This document shows, one piece after another, positions 24,994 to 37,600 of a stretch of 64,000 nucleotides of DNA. A program made the position numbers and the translations under genes. Origin of the DNA: Conoideocrella luteorostrata. Lineage: Eukaryota; Ascomycota; Sordariomycetes; Hypocreales; Clavicipitaceae. Within the stretch, counting starts at the first letter, position 1; every line of letters begins with the position of its first letter. Location: contig JASWJB010000143.1 of NCBI GenBank assembly GCA_032433595.1, forward strand, positions 1 to 64,000, in the 5' to 3' direction. The notes under the pieces are model-generated. The model worked only from the letters and a program-made list of their open reading frames with translations. It was not told the DNA's origin and did no database searches.

Positions 24994-26791
24994 TTATGCC
25001 GTGACTACTCTAATATTGGCAGGAACGACTCCCAAATGCGGAGTGATGAGAGCGAAATTATCCCCAGTCACGTAAAAGTCCTCTGGCTTGGTGGAGGGGA
25101 ACTCGACCTCGAAACGATGCAAAATATTGCCGAGCAATAGGTAAATCTCTGCCCAGGCGAGGCTAAACGAACTCGTCAGTCTGCTTCGCTCGCTAGCAAG
25201 CGTAATAGTGGACACTTACTGCATTCCGATGCAATTGCGCTTGCCCTTGGCAAATGGCACGAAGAGCCTGTCACCTAGGTGCCACGGATCGGGCTCCATA
25301 AAACGATCCGGGTTAAATATCTCAGGCTCGGGATATATGCTCTCATCCTGATGAAGCAGGTGCATGGTCATTCCTATAGGTGTACCTGCAGGAATACGCC
25401 AGTTTCCATATGTGATATCCTTGTCCTGGGCGACGCGCGCGCTGCGCGTGGCAATGCCAGGAGCGAGGCGCATAGCCTCCATTATCACAGCAGTCAGGTA
25501 GGGGAGCTTCTCGAGCGTGTTCCACTCGCGGTCGGGGGCGGCGGATATCTCGTCCCGCAGCCTCTTCAGGATTTTAGGGTTGCTGTAGATGTGGTAGGAC
25601 GCAAGGCGGATGACGGCGGCGGTCGTCTCGAAGCCGGCGCCCGTGGTGGTGGACACTTCGTCAAAGACACGGTCAAAGTCCTTTTCTGAGGGAGGGAGCT
25701 TTGATTGGATGATTTCATGCACCAGCGTCCGCGGACCTTCATCGCCGGGCGATCGCGCCGCCTTAATCAGGTTCTTGGTATCGTTCTTGCTAATCTACAG
25801 ACAAGAAACATAGTGCGGGAGGTTAGTTGGTGAAGATATGGGACCATAGTTCATCTTGAGGAGACTTGCAATCATGAAGCGGAAAAACTCCTTCATGACA
25901 GGATCAGAGACTGCCATGATCCACTCGGGCGGAATGGAGCGCATCATCGGGCCAAAGAAGCGGATGAACTTGGTAGTACGCCACAAGAGACCACCGGCTT
26001 GCGCAGCAACGGCCTGGCCGGCGTCAAAGTCATCCTTATCAATGTCGCCGTAGTGCTTGCCAAAGATGTACTCGTTGACGACGTCGCGCACAAAGGCAGT
26101 AAAGGCAGCACCAAGGTCCACCGTTTGTTTGGACGCGGCAAAGCCGCCTAATCGGTTGAATAGGCGATCAACATGCTTCTTGATCATGTCTTGCTGATTG
26201 GTGACTTTGACCTTCGAGAAGTAGGGGCCGATGGGGATGCGGCGGTTCTTGTGAAGGGTATGGTCGGCAGTCCAGATGGCGGCGCCCTTGGTCGCAAAGG
26301 CATCGACAGACCAGTCGTACTTGTGCCATACTCCATCTTGGCGGCCGTAGAGGGTATCGTAAAAGGCAGGGTCGTGGACGTGAAGCTCAAAGGGGCTGAT
26401 GCGGATGATGGGGCCTGTTTGAAACGCGTATCATGACCTAAAGGTTAGATTTGGGGTCGCAAGAATTTCAAGGACGGGGGCTGGAGCGCGCCTGACCGTA
26501 TTGCTTATGCAGGTCCGCGATTTTAAAGGTATATTGGCCTTGCTTGTAGAGATCGTAGTAGCCTTCGTACAAGCGCGTCACGGCGGCGAGCTTGGGGCCT
26601 GGGAACTTGGCCAGGGGATGCAAGTAAAGGCGGTAGAAGGCGACAGAAGCGTAGTAGACGACGATGGAGGTGGCCACGATATGCCACGAGAGCAACTTGG
26701 AAACAGCTTCCATGACGGCGGCAACAGCGACAAGGTCAAATTTGTCAAGGTAGAGGTTGGAGGATTGGTGGTTTCGCTTCTTCTTTCTCAA
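24994..26791 (-). CDS. Cytochrome P450 (P450-2), trichodiene-oxygenase-like
   Basis: A different P450 type from the other two, resembling the CYP58/TRI4 group by [20 protein letters not shown]. Exons: 26791 (or 26713)-26497, 26414-25870, 25794-25220, 25162-24994, giving 501 aa from [10 protein letters not shown] or 527 aa from the upstream ATG. Canonical motifs are present: I-helix GAGFETT, K-helix EAMR, heme loop [11 protein letters not shown] membrane anchor ([16 protein letters not shown]) precedes the proline-rich hinge. The second intron only keeps frame if read as GC-AG (donor GCAAGT at 25869, acceptor TAG at 25795, with an ACTAAC branch site); no GT donor nearby works. It lies behind P450-1 on the same strand, as part of a likely tailoring set. 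Confidence 0.85.
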
Positions 26792-27269
26792 TCAATGGGG
26801 GAATCAAGCCAGCGAGGGACAAGACATTGGCAGCATGTTGGTAATGAACCCTTGCCGTGGGGAGGAGGGGCGTGCTGCTGACCCATCAGGCCGTCAGCTC
26901 AGCTGCCTGCTTGGACCCCACACCCCACGTCACGGCTGGTGGGGTGCGGATGGATTTAGCAGACGAGGTTCATGGATTTGAATCCTTGGTTACGGCACGG
27001 AGTACTCCGTACCGAATGTCAGTCACCAACCAGGATGAGGGCGGGGGCAAGGACCAGGTGTGCTTGCGCCGAGTGGCACAGTGATGGACAGCCTAGTCAT
27101 GCGGTCAAAGAGAACCACAAGCCATCGTCAACGTGGCCTACACACCACAACAACAGCATTTAATTGAATTGATCACAACTATCGCATGTGAGCTCTGAAT
27201 CTATAAAATCAATATGATTAGCTAGCTAATTCAATAGACTGAAATGCTGTGCGTTTTCCGTTCAATTCT

Positions 27270-27660
27270 ATCACATGTTTTAGTCGTACTGGCATATATT
27301 CAATCCAACCGTTAATAGTCTCTAGCGATAGATGACGCCCACCTTCTTCAGCAAGCTCCCGCGAATCGTCTTCTAGGTAATATGGCTTTGTTTTTTCTCT
27401 TTAGTTATAGAGTGCTAGGCATTCTCTATTGGGTTTAAGTCCAGGCTTTGTGGGCAGTTAAAAAAGCATTATAGGCTCTATTCTTCCTTCTAGGTTCTAG
27501 CTGGATTCTTCTGACGCGGCCCGTGGCTAGAATCGCTGTCGTTTTTCAAGGATAAATTAAATGCCCTTATCAAGCAACTCCTTCATATAGTCCTCAAGCA
27601 TAGCGTCAATATATACTGCTTGAGTCATCTTGCCATTGGTATTTGAACGCATAGAATACT
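27270..27660 (-). mobile_element. Tc1/mariner transposase relic
   Basis: On the minus strand, interrupted frames read NGKMTQAVYIDAMLEDYMKE and then, with stops, a CPQSLDLNPIENAW-like stretch, and finally ETINGWIEYMPVRLKHVI. The PxSxDLNPIENxW block is the hallmark around the last catalytic acid of Tc1/mariner DDE transposases. Many stops are TAG or TAA at former CAG, CAA or TGG codons, as expected after RIP. Only the C-terminal half is recognisable and I did not find terminal inverted repeats. Confidence 0.65.
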
Positions 27661-28368
27661 AGATAATCGAAGGTTACGACGCTCGTGTGGATGGGCGGGT
27701 CTGCTCAATGGCTCGTATAATTTTTCACTGCCTGCCAGTTCAAAGGAGCTGATGTTGTAGCGCTACGCTGTGCCAGTCTGCAGGAAGATACTGGGTTGAA
27801 TCAACCGGGGCAAGGCAAGGGAGGGTGTGGACACAAACTTTTTCTCTTATGTCCGTATCCATATACTACCTGAGGTGTGTACAGCTTGATTATCGTCAGC
27901 CTGGTTCTACAAATGGCCCCCTACCTTAACACGAGTTTGACTACACCTACCGCGCTCATCACCGCATATAGGCTTGCCTTGGTATCCCTCTCTTTTCGGC
28001 CGCCCAAATGGACCTTTGTGCTGCTCCTCATGTGCCATCCTTTGCATCCTTCCATGCACATACCTATCCCGCGAGGATCAAATCCATCTGTGGCGCTATA
28101 ATTTGTAACGGTAGAGTCAATTCCAGCGCACCATGGCGTCTGCACCATACAAGACTCGGGTTTCCTGCTTCCCTCTCTCACACACTCTCTCCGCTGAGGA
28201 TGTATTTGTTCTTTTCTTTTTCTCGATGGTTGTTTTCTCTCCTCCCTCTTGGACTGCTTGTTGATTGTGTGCTGTTGCAATCGCTGCTGCTACCACACTC
28301 ATTTCTCAACACAGATCGCACAGGCAATTACTACCTCGAGTATCATAACTCCGTCATATCCGTTGGCT

Positions 28369-29691
28369 ATGTCTGCAGACGGCACAGCGCCACCAACAGG
28401 TAACCCTCCGGGCGGTATGGTACTTCCCGCTCCTGTAGACGTGGACAATCCAGGCAATGGCCCGTTCATCGTGGGCATCACTTGGACCTTTCAAATCATC
28501 GCCCTTGTGGCTGTCGCGGCTCGACTGGGTGCGCGCAAGAACAAGGAGATAAGATGGGGCCTGGACGACTACCTCATGGTCGCGGCTGTGGTGAGTGCAC
28601 CGTCGACACATCTTTGGAAGGGAAACTGGCTGACGTTTCGGGGCGCAGCTCATGCAACTAGGCATTCAAGGCTTGCTAACTGATGGCTACCGCCATGGCA
28701 CGGGCAAGCATGACCGTAGCTTAACCTTGGACCAGTTCATTCTAATTCTCAAGTACAATTACTTGTCGGTGCCTTTCGGTATCATGGTCGGCCTTCTGTC
28801 GCGAACGTCCATTACCGTTCTGCTCAGCCGCCTCTTCCCGCCGTACAAATGGTTCATCTTCTACTTGGTCTCTTTTACTGTCCTTATGTGGGTCTCTGGG
28901 ATCGTCAACGTGCTCATCACCTATTTGCAAATCACGCCTACTGAAGCTCTGTGGGATCTCACCATCATCGACGCCAAGCGTTGGGACAAGAGGATCTGGC
29001 TGTACTCCGCCTACTTCTATCAAAGTATGCGAATCCCCTTTTGTCTCCCTGGTATCCCAAAACCACCCATGATCCTTCGGATTGCTGACACTTTCCTTCT
29101 CCTATAGCGTGCTGCACCGTTTCCGACTTGACGTACGCCTTGTTCCCCATCTTGTTCATCTGGAAGCTTAACATGCCCATACGACAGAGGGTCAGCCTTA
29201 TCCTCGTTATGTGCGGCTCCATTGTTTCCATGTCCATGTCCATTGTCAAGACAATCTCCATGGGCCAAGTCGCCAACGTGGCCCCAGGAATGCCCGACGT
29301 GCAGTACAAGGCCAGCCCCCAGATCGTTTACGGCTTCGTGGAGCAGTGCCTTGTTATTATTATTGGCTGCATCCCAGTACTGCGCACCATCCTCAAGATC
29401 GACTTTACTAAGCTGAGCATCACGCGGAGACTCTACATGTACAGAAGCAAGCAGTCTGCCAGCGACCAAGGCTCCAAAGACTATAACGACCTGGGCACGG
29501 ACACGCACAAGCTGAGCCACCTTCATGCCTCAGAGGGAGCCAGCGACCGGAGTTCCGGCGGCGCGTCCGACCGCCGCGCTGGAAGCAACCAGCAGCTCGT
29601 CGACAGCCCCTATTCTGGTCAAATCACCAGGACAGACAGCTACACCGTCACGTACAACCCCAAGGAATCGGAGTCTCAGCAAACTGTCTAG
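28369..29691 (+). CDS. Fungal rhodopsin-fold (PTH11-like) integral membrane protein
   Basis: A seven-helix type membrane protein, 393 aa, in three exons (28369-28590, 28649-29024, 29108-29691) with clear GTGAGT and GTATGC donors. The start is ATG in GGCTATGTCTG. Features typical of the fungal rhodopsin domain family are ITWTFQIIALVAVAARLGAR then WGLDDYLMVAA (helices 1-2), a FGIMVGLLSRTSITVLLSRLF segment, and SDLTYALFPILFIWKLNMP. The soluble tail after residue 310 is Ser- and Asp-rich (KQSASDQGSKDYNDL). Relatives occur next to secondary-metabolite clusters and as PTH11-like receptors; the precise role is unknown. It could sense a surface or ligand or sit in a membrane as an accessory. Confidence 0.8.
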
Positions 29692-30160
29692 CTTCGAGGC
29701 ACCTGGTTTCATGCAGATATCTCTTAGTTGTCATTTGGTGCATGACGTGTCGCAAAGCATTGCTACAAAGTTTTTTTTTGCAAGAGTGCGGGACAACACG
29801 TAAGGGGTGAGCAGAGTGGCGGAAACAATCATTCATATAACTTCGTTAGTAATAGAAATTCTGTGCTTTCACATTGTCGATCGCTTTTTCTTAATTATCA
29901 GATAATGGGACGTCTTCTAGAAGAGACTGCCCATTCAAATACATCGTTGGCCTCGCATTTGCATGGCCGCAGGCTTCCACGCGGTTGGTACAAGGTCGTT
30001 AGTTGCATTGTCAGATCTTGATCGGAATCGGTTCGCAAATTAGTGTCACCATATAGTTGTTGGCTGATATTTGCCTGTTACAGGTGGAAGAGGAACCGCG
30101 TCGGTGCTTGGCAATTTTATTCAAAATAAAAGACCTTGTTGAGTAATCTACAGTAAACGG

Positions 30161-31111
30161 CTACGAATACAGGTAGGTGGACTTGACCAGGTCCTTTTCC
30201 CTCTCCAAAAACTCTTTGAACGTCGTCAATCCCGGCACTAGCCTTTCGAGCTCCTTGGTGTCGGCTAGGGCGTCCATGGAGCGAACGCATCGCTCGCGCG
30301 AGAAGACGGCCCACGAGCCCTGGGCGACGGCCTCGTCAACCTCCTCGTCGGTCATGAAGTGTGCTTTGAGCGAGCGGCCGTCGCCGATGGCGGCGGCCAG
30401 CTGGTCCAGCATCTCCTGGACAGGCAGCTCCTCGGTGACGAGGCCGGCGCGAATGCCATGGAAGCGCTCCGGGTCCTGGAAGGCGGCCGAAGCGAATTTG
30501 GCAATATACTCGTGGTCAACCAGGCCGAGGCCCAGCTCGGTCTTCATGACATTGGCCCACGAGCCCTTTTGGATGAGGTCCGCGTAGCCGTACTGGACTT
30601 TGGGGTTGAGGAAGTTGGCCATGAAGAAGCCTGGCCGGAGTAAAGTCCAGCTGTCAAAACCGCCCTCCTCGACAGCCTTTTCCACACGTCGCTTGCTGGC
30701 AAAATGCTGCGCAAACAGTGGCGTTGGCGGGATGGCCGGCTCGTTGCCCTCCTCGAGCAGGGCGACGCCCAGCGTGGTGGTGGTGATGGCCTGTGTGACG
30801 CCAGCTTCCCTAGCAAGGGCGACTATCCGTTGGGCTCGACGAGGTGCCGCTTCAAAGTCGGTCAGGTTGGCTGTGAAGCCGATAAAGGCCTTATTACAGC
30901 CAATCAGCGCCGTGCCCAGAGCATTCTCGTCATCCCAGTCACCGGCTATCAGACGCACACCGATGTCCTGCAAGGCCTTTGCCTTGGGGTGATTGAGATC
31001 CCGCGCGGTGGCCTGGACATTCCAGCCAATATCTCGAAGCTGTCGAGCCAGGGCACCGCCTTGAGTGCCGGTCACCATGCTCACGAAGACGGTGGGGGTT
31101 TCGGATGACAT
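30161..31111 (-). CDS. NmrA-like NAD(P)-binding oxidoreductase
   Basis: A single-exon atypical short-chain dehydrogenase/NmrA family protein of 316 aa from MSSETP (an upstream ATG at 31159 would add 16 residues). The N-terminal Rossmann motif is VTGTQGGALARQL, followed by NVQATARDLNHPKAKAL and GDWDDENAL. LRPGFFMANF and the C-terminal substrate-side region are typical of NmrA/isoflavone-reductase-like proteins. Members either sense the NAD(P) ratio as regulators or reduce aromatic and enone substrates. In this setting a reductive tailoring step is plausible but not shown. The gene runs in the same direction as OMT1 and the synthetase. Confidence 0.85.
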   Translation of the reverse strand: MSSETPTVFVSMVTGTQGGALARQLRDIGWNVQATARDLNHPKAKALQDIGVRLIAGDWDDENALGTALIGCNKAFIGFTANLTDFEAAPRRAQRIVALAREAGVTQAITTTTLGVALLEEGNEPAIPPTPLFAQHFASKRRVEKAVEEGGFDSWTLLRPGFFMANFLNPKVQYGYADLIQKGSWANVMKTELGLGLVDHEYIAKFASAAFQDPERFHGIRAGLVTEELPVQEMLDQLAAAIGDGRSLKAHFMTDEEVDEAVAQGSWAVFSRERCVRSMDALADTKELERLVPGLTTFKEFLEREKDLVKSTYLYS

Positions 31112-32645
31112 CATGAACGTAAAGATTTCTCTTCTGATTGCCCCCCGAGCTTGGATCAATGATCAGTCAGTTCTGCTGCCTGCTCTCTTGTTTCTTGTCC
31201 CGTATTTTAAGTGACAGGATGTGCCTCGAGTGCGTCAATATGAGGGAATTAATGCCAGGATATCCAAGTCAGTCGTGGCGACCCCACATATGACAAATAA
31301 TGGTGGACAGGGTCGCCGCTAATGTTCCAATGCAAACCATTTGCCAGAATGCTGATTGAAACTTGTAGGGGTGTCGGATAGCTCGGATGTGTGTGTGGAT
31401 TACACGGTCAGTGCCACAAGAATTACGTGGCCTCTGGGCACAGGGCAGGTGGCCGTCAGACGAGGAACTCTTCTTCCATTATCACTGTAACACAGATATT
31501 CCCATCAATGCACAAGAATTTGAACCTCTCCAATTAACTCCAACAGTTATGAGCCCGGGAGGCCTTACTAGATTTAGGCTAGTGCTAGCCTGTAACTTCC
31601 ACCGTTAGCGCAAAGTTGCTATGGGAATTTCACGTGGCCATCTAGGTTGAGAAGGTTATGAGTTAAACAGTGTGCGTGATAAAATTCCCCCGAAGCTTAC
31701 GTCCTATTCGAAGTAGCTGCTGAAGGTGACGTCTGTGCAGAGAGGCTAAAGTATGACTACCTCCTCCATGAGGCGGTGTGTTTCGTGGAATATAAGACCT
31801 ATTTATAGCTACTGGAATAAGTTCAGCAGGGTTACACTTTTGCTCCAGTAGTTGAGCAGTTAATTGTTCGATAAGGGGGGGTGCTTCTACAATCAGATCG
31901 AAGTGATCCGTGCTCTTTCGGTTCGGAGGAACTGTTAGTCTGTATCCGAAGAGCGCCTCCACGGCCTAAGATCGGCCGCTAGAGCGGCATAGGAGCCGAG
32001 TTGATAACAATGAGTAACGCTAGAGGGAGGAGTACCTCCGCTTTATATCAAATCGCGTTCTTTCCGAATTAGGTTAGAGGTATAATACCCACACCCCTCC
32101 CGCAAATTTTGCGCACTCCACCTAGCAAAAGTACTTCCCTTCTCGACGCTCTGAGTTACCACATGTCACATCATATATTTCAAGGGATTGCGGAACGCCC
32201 GCAGCCCTCGAAGGCCGTTGTTTCCCTAATAAATTCAAAGTGAACACATTACGGTCCGACTAATATCCAGGCTAGACTCCGACTGCTGTGGTAATGTGGT
32301 TATAATAACAGTGGTTTCAACCGATCATCTTGTTATTGTTGCCCTCCCCGTAAGTTATCTTAAGGAGCTTATTCTGTATCCCTCGCGTGCCCACCTGAAT
32401 TAGGTGTGTGGCTATGGAAAAAAAGATATAAGATTAGCGGAACTAGAAAAATAAAAAGCCGGGGCAAACCTCCCCCAAGAGTTACTCTCATTACAATAGC
32501 AACGGAAATGAACAGCGAATCGTTTTGCCTATTAATGCAGATCAGGCAATACTCTTCTCATTCCTACACTTCACATTGACAGGTATTCGACGTATAGAAA
32601 TTAACCGCCTCAGGCAGCTGCACGTCACTATCTAGCCCTACTCGC
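31112..32645. other. Intergenic region with repeat fragment
   Basis: Contains a piece (31373-31450) related to the tandem duplication at 20.3-21.0 kb, sharing GTGTCGGATAGCTCGGATGT, ACGTGGCCTCTGGGCACAGG and nearby words. A 99-codon minus-strand frame at 31663-31962 has no recognised homology. The rest is moderately AT-rich and shows nothing I can call. Confidence 0.5.
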
Positions 32646-34070
32646 CTAAAAAGACTTGGGTAGCCTCATCTCCATAACGGTCTCGTTCTCGAGAGCATTG
32701 TAGGTGTAAGTCTTAGTGAGAACTAGGCCGACACTCTCTGCAAGCTCGCGCCACTCTGCTTCAGTACGCTCCATGCTTGCAAATGCGCCAAGCATTGTCA
32801 AGTCGATGGATGAAGCGATGAAGCCGACGCCTTTTCCAGGTAGAACAGTCTCATCGACCAGCAAGACCGAGTCAGGTGCCATGACGTCTTTGATATTGGA
32901 GAAGAGCAGCTTAACCCTATGAAGCGGGTGATTATGCGGTACACCACGCATAAAGTAAAACTTAGCCCCTAGATTTCTCGTCAGACGGGTCTCGAGCTGT
33001 AGGGCCGAGGGGATGCAGAGACAAAGACTGAAAAGAAGGGCCGATGAGACACAGTGTACGTACCCTTGATTGGCTGCGGCGTGAAAAAGTCGTGGGCCAG
33101 ATTTTCTACTCCAGGAGTTGGTAACGCCTGGGCCACGGTGGCCGGCAGGTCCTCCAAGATCACCCGGCCAGGTAGACTAGGGTATTTTGTTTTGAATTGA
33201 GCGCACTGGTGACCAATACCCCCCCCAATATTGACGTACAGGGGTCGCTTCGGGTCGGTGAGACCCGCAGCCTCCTCAAGGACGGGATAAACGCTGAGCC
33301 ACGATAGCTCGGCCTGGCGGCGGAGGGCCATGTACTTGTTGAAGTGGTCTAGCTGCTCAGGGTGCTCGACCATGTACTGGAATGGATGGACCTTTGTGTC
33401 GAAGGCGTGGTGGAAGGCTGTGTTCGTCTCGTCTGTGGGGTTCTTGTAGCCTATCTCCTTGAGGTAGGTAGGCATCTCCTGGTACTGCTTGGCCACGATA
33501 CCATAGCTGTGAATTAGAAAGGCTTGTTAGCCGTGCATAAACGCCATGGAGCATTGTGATGTTGGTTACATACTAGTGACCAAAGGCAGCTTCTGCCAGG
33601 GGCTCCGACAGGTTACGAGTAATGTTGTTTGCTTGAAATGAGCCGACGTCAACTTCAGACACGACATTGACGGTGTTGTAGTACCGCAAAAGCCTCTCTA
33701 CACGTAAATCGTCAGAAACTAGCGAGGAGGGTATGGTATCAACCAAGCGTACTTATGAGCTGGGGATCGGCTTGTCCCTGCTCGGCAACCTCCTCCACAG
33801 TCCTGGGGTCCTTGGCCTCTACCAGAAACTTGAAGATGTTCAAGTCATATCCTAACTGGATAGTGGCCTTTTCGAGATCCTGCCATTGTCAGCATCTGTG
33901 GATGAACTTTTTATGTGTCATCAACTCACAATGTGTCCGAATCTGTGGATGGTGCCAATAGTGTCCTCGAGCGAGTCGGCAGTCTTTCGTAGCGAGTCGA
34001 TAATTGCCCGACGCGCATGACGGTCCGCAGAAGACGCCAGCTGCGATATCTGAGACAACGCGGCATCCAT
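32646..34070 (-). CDS. SAM-dependent O-methyltransferase (OMT1)
   Basis: A plant-COMT/fungal type O-methyltransferase, 385 aa, five exons that all join in frame: 34070-33930, 33879-33753, 33697-33574, 33506-33064, 32968-32646. The N-terminal dimerisation and winged-helix part is followed by the SAM-binding glycine loop NIGGGIGHQCAQF, the acidic segment ILEDLP, and the C-terminal SMERTEAEW. The catalytic-histidine block, normally HxWxD, reads PHNHPLHRV: the first His is kept but Trp and Asp are replaced. Exon lengths of the first three exons (141, 127, 124 bp) equal those of OMT3, so the two are duplicates. It probably methylates a phenolic or enolic hydroxyl of the cluster product. Confidence 0.88.
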
Positions 34071-34618
34071 AGGAAGAAAATGGAGGAGGGGTGGATCGGC
34101 CTGGAATTGGATGTGCCAACATGAGAGGTGCTTGAATGATAATTTATTGACTTATTCTTTTTCTCCATGAGGCTGACCAGACAGGGCATGCATCATATAC
34201 CACCGAGCCATAATATACTTGGTGGAGTCTACCTCATAGCCTATCCATGTCTTACTACCTAGCTAATGGCGGTAACCACGTCCAAACGAGCTAGTGATAA
34301 GCCAGACGCCCCATGATATGCAGCGTGCGTCCGAAATGGTACTGGAGGGGTCATCGAGAATTAAGACAAACAGACTCAAATCCGGAAAGCGTTGTCCCCT
34401 GTCCTCCCAACTGTTGGTGCGTCCGGCCCCTGTTCGTCTACATGGACTCCCCCCTTATCTTCTATTCTCACTCCACATCTAACAGCGTATCCCTGCCGCG
34501 TCCATCCATGATGGGACCTAATACCTTGACGTTACACTCTACGCCTGACGAAGCAATGCAAGCGGGTACAAACAACCCGAAAAAAAAAAAGAAGGCTGGA
34601 AATTGCCCGTCTGGCCGA

Positions 34619-37600
34619 TTAAACACCCCTGAAATGCAACGCCGTGCGTAACTTGGCCGAAAAGCCAGCCACAAACTCCGGCCCAATCATGGTGTAATGA
34701 GTGCCTCCAACCTCGTGGAATCGGGGCGCACTTTGGCTGAAATCGGCCCATCTATTGAGCTGCTTGGTCACCCATTCTTCGCGCGATGGGGCCGCCACCT
34801 TGAGGGGCTCAGCGTGGAAGACGTCGATTGAGGGTACAAGACCTGACGGCTCGTAGTTAATGGCTATGCTCTGCAGCCCGTACGCCACGTCTGCCCATCG
34901 TGCCAGCTCCAGTGCCCCGAAGCCGAGGTCGCGCATGCGAGAGGCATCGGCGGCTCGCAGGACCCAGGCAAGAGCCTCGGTGCGGCCTAATTGGCGGTAC
35001 GAGGAGTCGCCTAGTGATACTGACTCTTGGTCAGCAAAGGCTTCTGTGACGAGGCCCAGGAACTGCGTCAGGTGCAGCAAGCACATGTTCCAGCTGAGCT
35101 GCCGCATCCGCATTTTGATGTGCGGCGGAAGGTTGAAGCTCCCTAGAAAGCCCACCGTTTCCCCAGCTCCCTCTGTTTCCAGCCTCTTGGCCATCTCGAA
35201 CGCAAGCATCGTGCCGTAGCTGTACCCTGCAATCGCATACGGACCGTGTGGCTGCTTTCGGCACACCGCTGCTATGTACGTCGAGACAATCTCGTCGATA
35301 TCTGAAAATTGGGACTGGCCAGGCTCAAACCCACGGGCGCGGAGCGCGTATATCGGACGGTCATCGGTGCTCATGTGTTGGGCCAGTCCTACAAAGACGA
35401 GAACCTCACCCACGCCAGGATGGACGAGCCATAGCGGCGTTTTGGTGCCGGAAGAACGGAGTACGACAATCGGGTCGTATTGCATCTCCGTCACCACTGA
35501 GAGGCTCGTAGCTTTTGCTTCATGAATATCTGCAAGGCCACCTGTAGCAGTCGAGGTGTCTGGCGGTGCATCCTCGAGCGGCTCCGCTTCTAGCTTGTCC
35601 AAGACATCGGCGAGAGACCGTACCGTCGGGTGTTTCATAAGTACAATAATAGAAACGCTAGCCTTAAGCCGTTTGTCTAGCCGGTGCTTGAGGCGAATCA
35701 CGTCCATGGACGTAAAGCCAAACTCAAAAATTGGCGTTTCGATGGCAACCTCTTCGACATCCGTCCATCCCAAGATGTCTCCTATGTATGTGCGGAGGAG
35801 AATCTCTGTCTTGCTGAGCTCCTTATTGGCCGAGGACCCTTGCTTCTGCCGTCTCGACTCGAGAACAATTTCACAATGATGCATGACGTCCTTGTCAAAT
35901 ACGGCCGCCTCAAAGAGAGCCCGCATCTTAGCCCCAGAGATCTTTCCTAGAGTGGTTTTAGGAAGCAAGGGCAGTGTTTCTGGACTCACGCCAAAGATGA
36001 CAGGCCGACACGCGGTGGTCACCATTCTGCACGCCTGGGCGGCTAGCCGATCAACCTCAACTACGTCGTCTAGCTCCACGGGCCATTCCTTGGGCACATA
36101 TGCAACTGTGATCTGTTCCGTGGCAGCTCCGGCGACTCGCGAGGAGAAAACGACGACGCGGAGGGCGCACGTGTTTTTCAATGCCGCCTCCAGCGACGCC
36201 TGTATGTCGGCCGTTACAATTTTGACACCATTGATGTTAATAACATCCTTGATACGACCTATGAGGTTCAAATTGCCCTCAGCATCAATTATCCCTTGGT
36301 CACCCGTTCTAAACCAGCCGCCGGGAGTAAAGGCATCGGCCGTAGCTGTGGAGTTGCGATAGTAGCCTTTGAACACGACAGAGCCGCGGATCTCAAGATG
36401 GCCGGGCATTTTGGGCCGAGCGATTTTTCCTGTCGTGCTGTCGACAATGCGCATCTCAATGCCTAGCATGCAGCGTCCAACAGACGCGACACTGAGGCCC
36501 ATGTTCAGATCTGAGCGGGGGCAGTCGAGGTTGAAGATGGCGCCGGCGCAGGTTTCGGTCATGCCGAACCCTGTTGTGATGACTGTAGGTAAAGCGCCGT
36601 GCTTGGCGAGCAGAGCGGCGGCAGCGGCGCATGTTTGAACGTCGTTTGGCTCGCCACCGGATGCGAGAATGGTGAGATTAGAGAGGTCCCAGCGACGGGA
36701 CGGCGCGTCGGGTCCATCGCACGTAGAGGCCAGCTTGGCCAGGAAGAAGTTGGGCGCAAAGGAGCGAGAGACGCGGTGCTTGCTAAGCAGGTCGAGGAAG
36801 AGCGGTGGCGACGCCATGACATCGGCAGCGTGAACGTGTACTTGGTCGACTCCCAGCCAAAGAGCTTGGATGTGTATCTCAATCAGGCTCGCCACATGAT
36901 CAAGCCCGATCCAATTCAGGAACGCCCCGTCCGGCGCCAAGCGACGGACTGATGCCTTTCCAGAGACAGCAGCTAGTATCTGTTGATGTGAGAGGCGCAC
37001 GGCCTTTGCGTTTCCGGAACTTCCTGAAGTGAGCATCAGCATGGCTAGAGAATCTCCATTGCGGGATCTCTTGCCAATGCCCCTCCTGCTTGTCCGGGCT
37101 ATTGGGATGGGGCATCTCAGGAGGCATTCCACTGAGTGCAAGTCGAAGGCACCGAGGTGACTGTCTGAGAACAAATGTAGAGAGTCCTCCCTCATGATGG
37201 AGATGGGCGACTCAAGAAGCCGCGACAGGGCCTGCAGGTGCTTCGCACGGTGCTCCTCGACATTGCTCAGCGGGGACGAGACCACCGGAACACCGCCGGC
37301 CAGGATGACGCCCCATACCCAGAGAATGGTATCCCAGTGATCTTCAAAATGAATGAGCACCGGGCTACCTGGACGGAACCTGGAGAGGGCTGCGATTCTA
37401 AGGCTGCTTTGTTTTGCCTCGTCGTACAATGACCGGTATGAGACCAGTTTCGGAGCTGATGAGCCACAGCCTAGGGGATAGAATAGTAAGAACTTTGTTG
37501 GGAGCGACTCTGCCCTTGCCTTGAGGACATCTTGCAAGTACATCTGTGTTTTTTGGTCAAGTCTGTCGGGCCTCGAAGCGTTGTCGGGTGGAGAGGAAGG

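Noticed and set aside
25795..25869. Apparent frame break in P450-2
   Set aside because: No GT donor works, but a GCAAGT donor with a TAG acceptor joins the exons in phase, so I do not call it a pseudogene.
30177..31108. Long plus-strand frames opposite the NmrA-like gene
   Set aside because: Shadows of the GC-rich real gene on the minus strand.
31663..31962. 99-codon minus-strand frame
   Set aside because: No recognised motif, no clear splice extension, and it lies in a repeat-bearing intergenic region.
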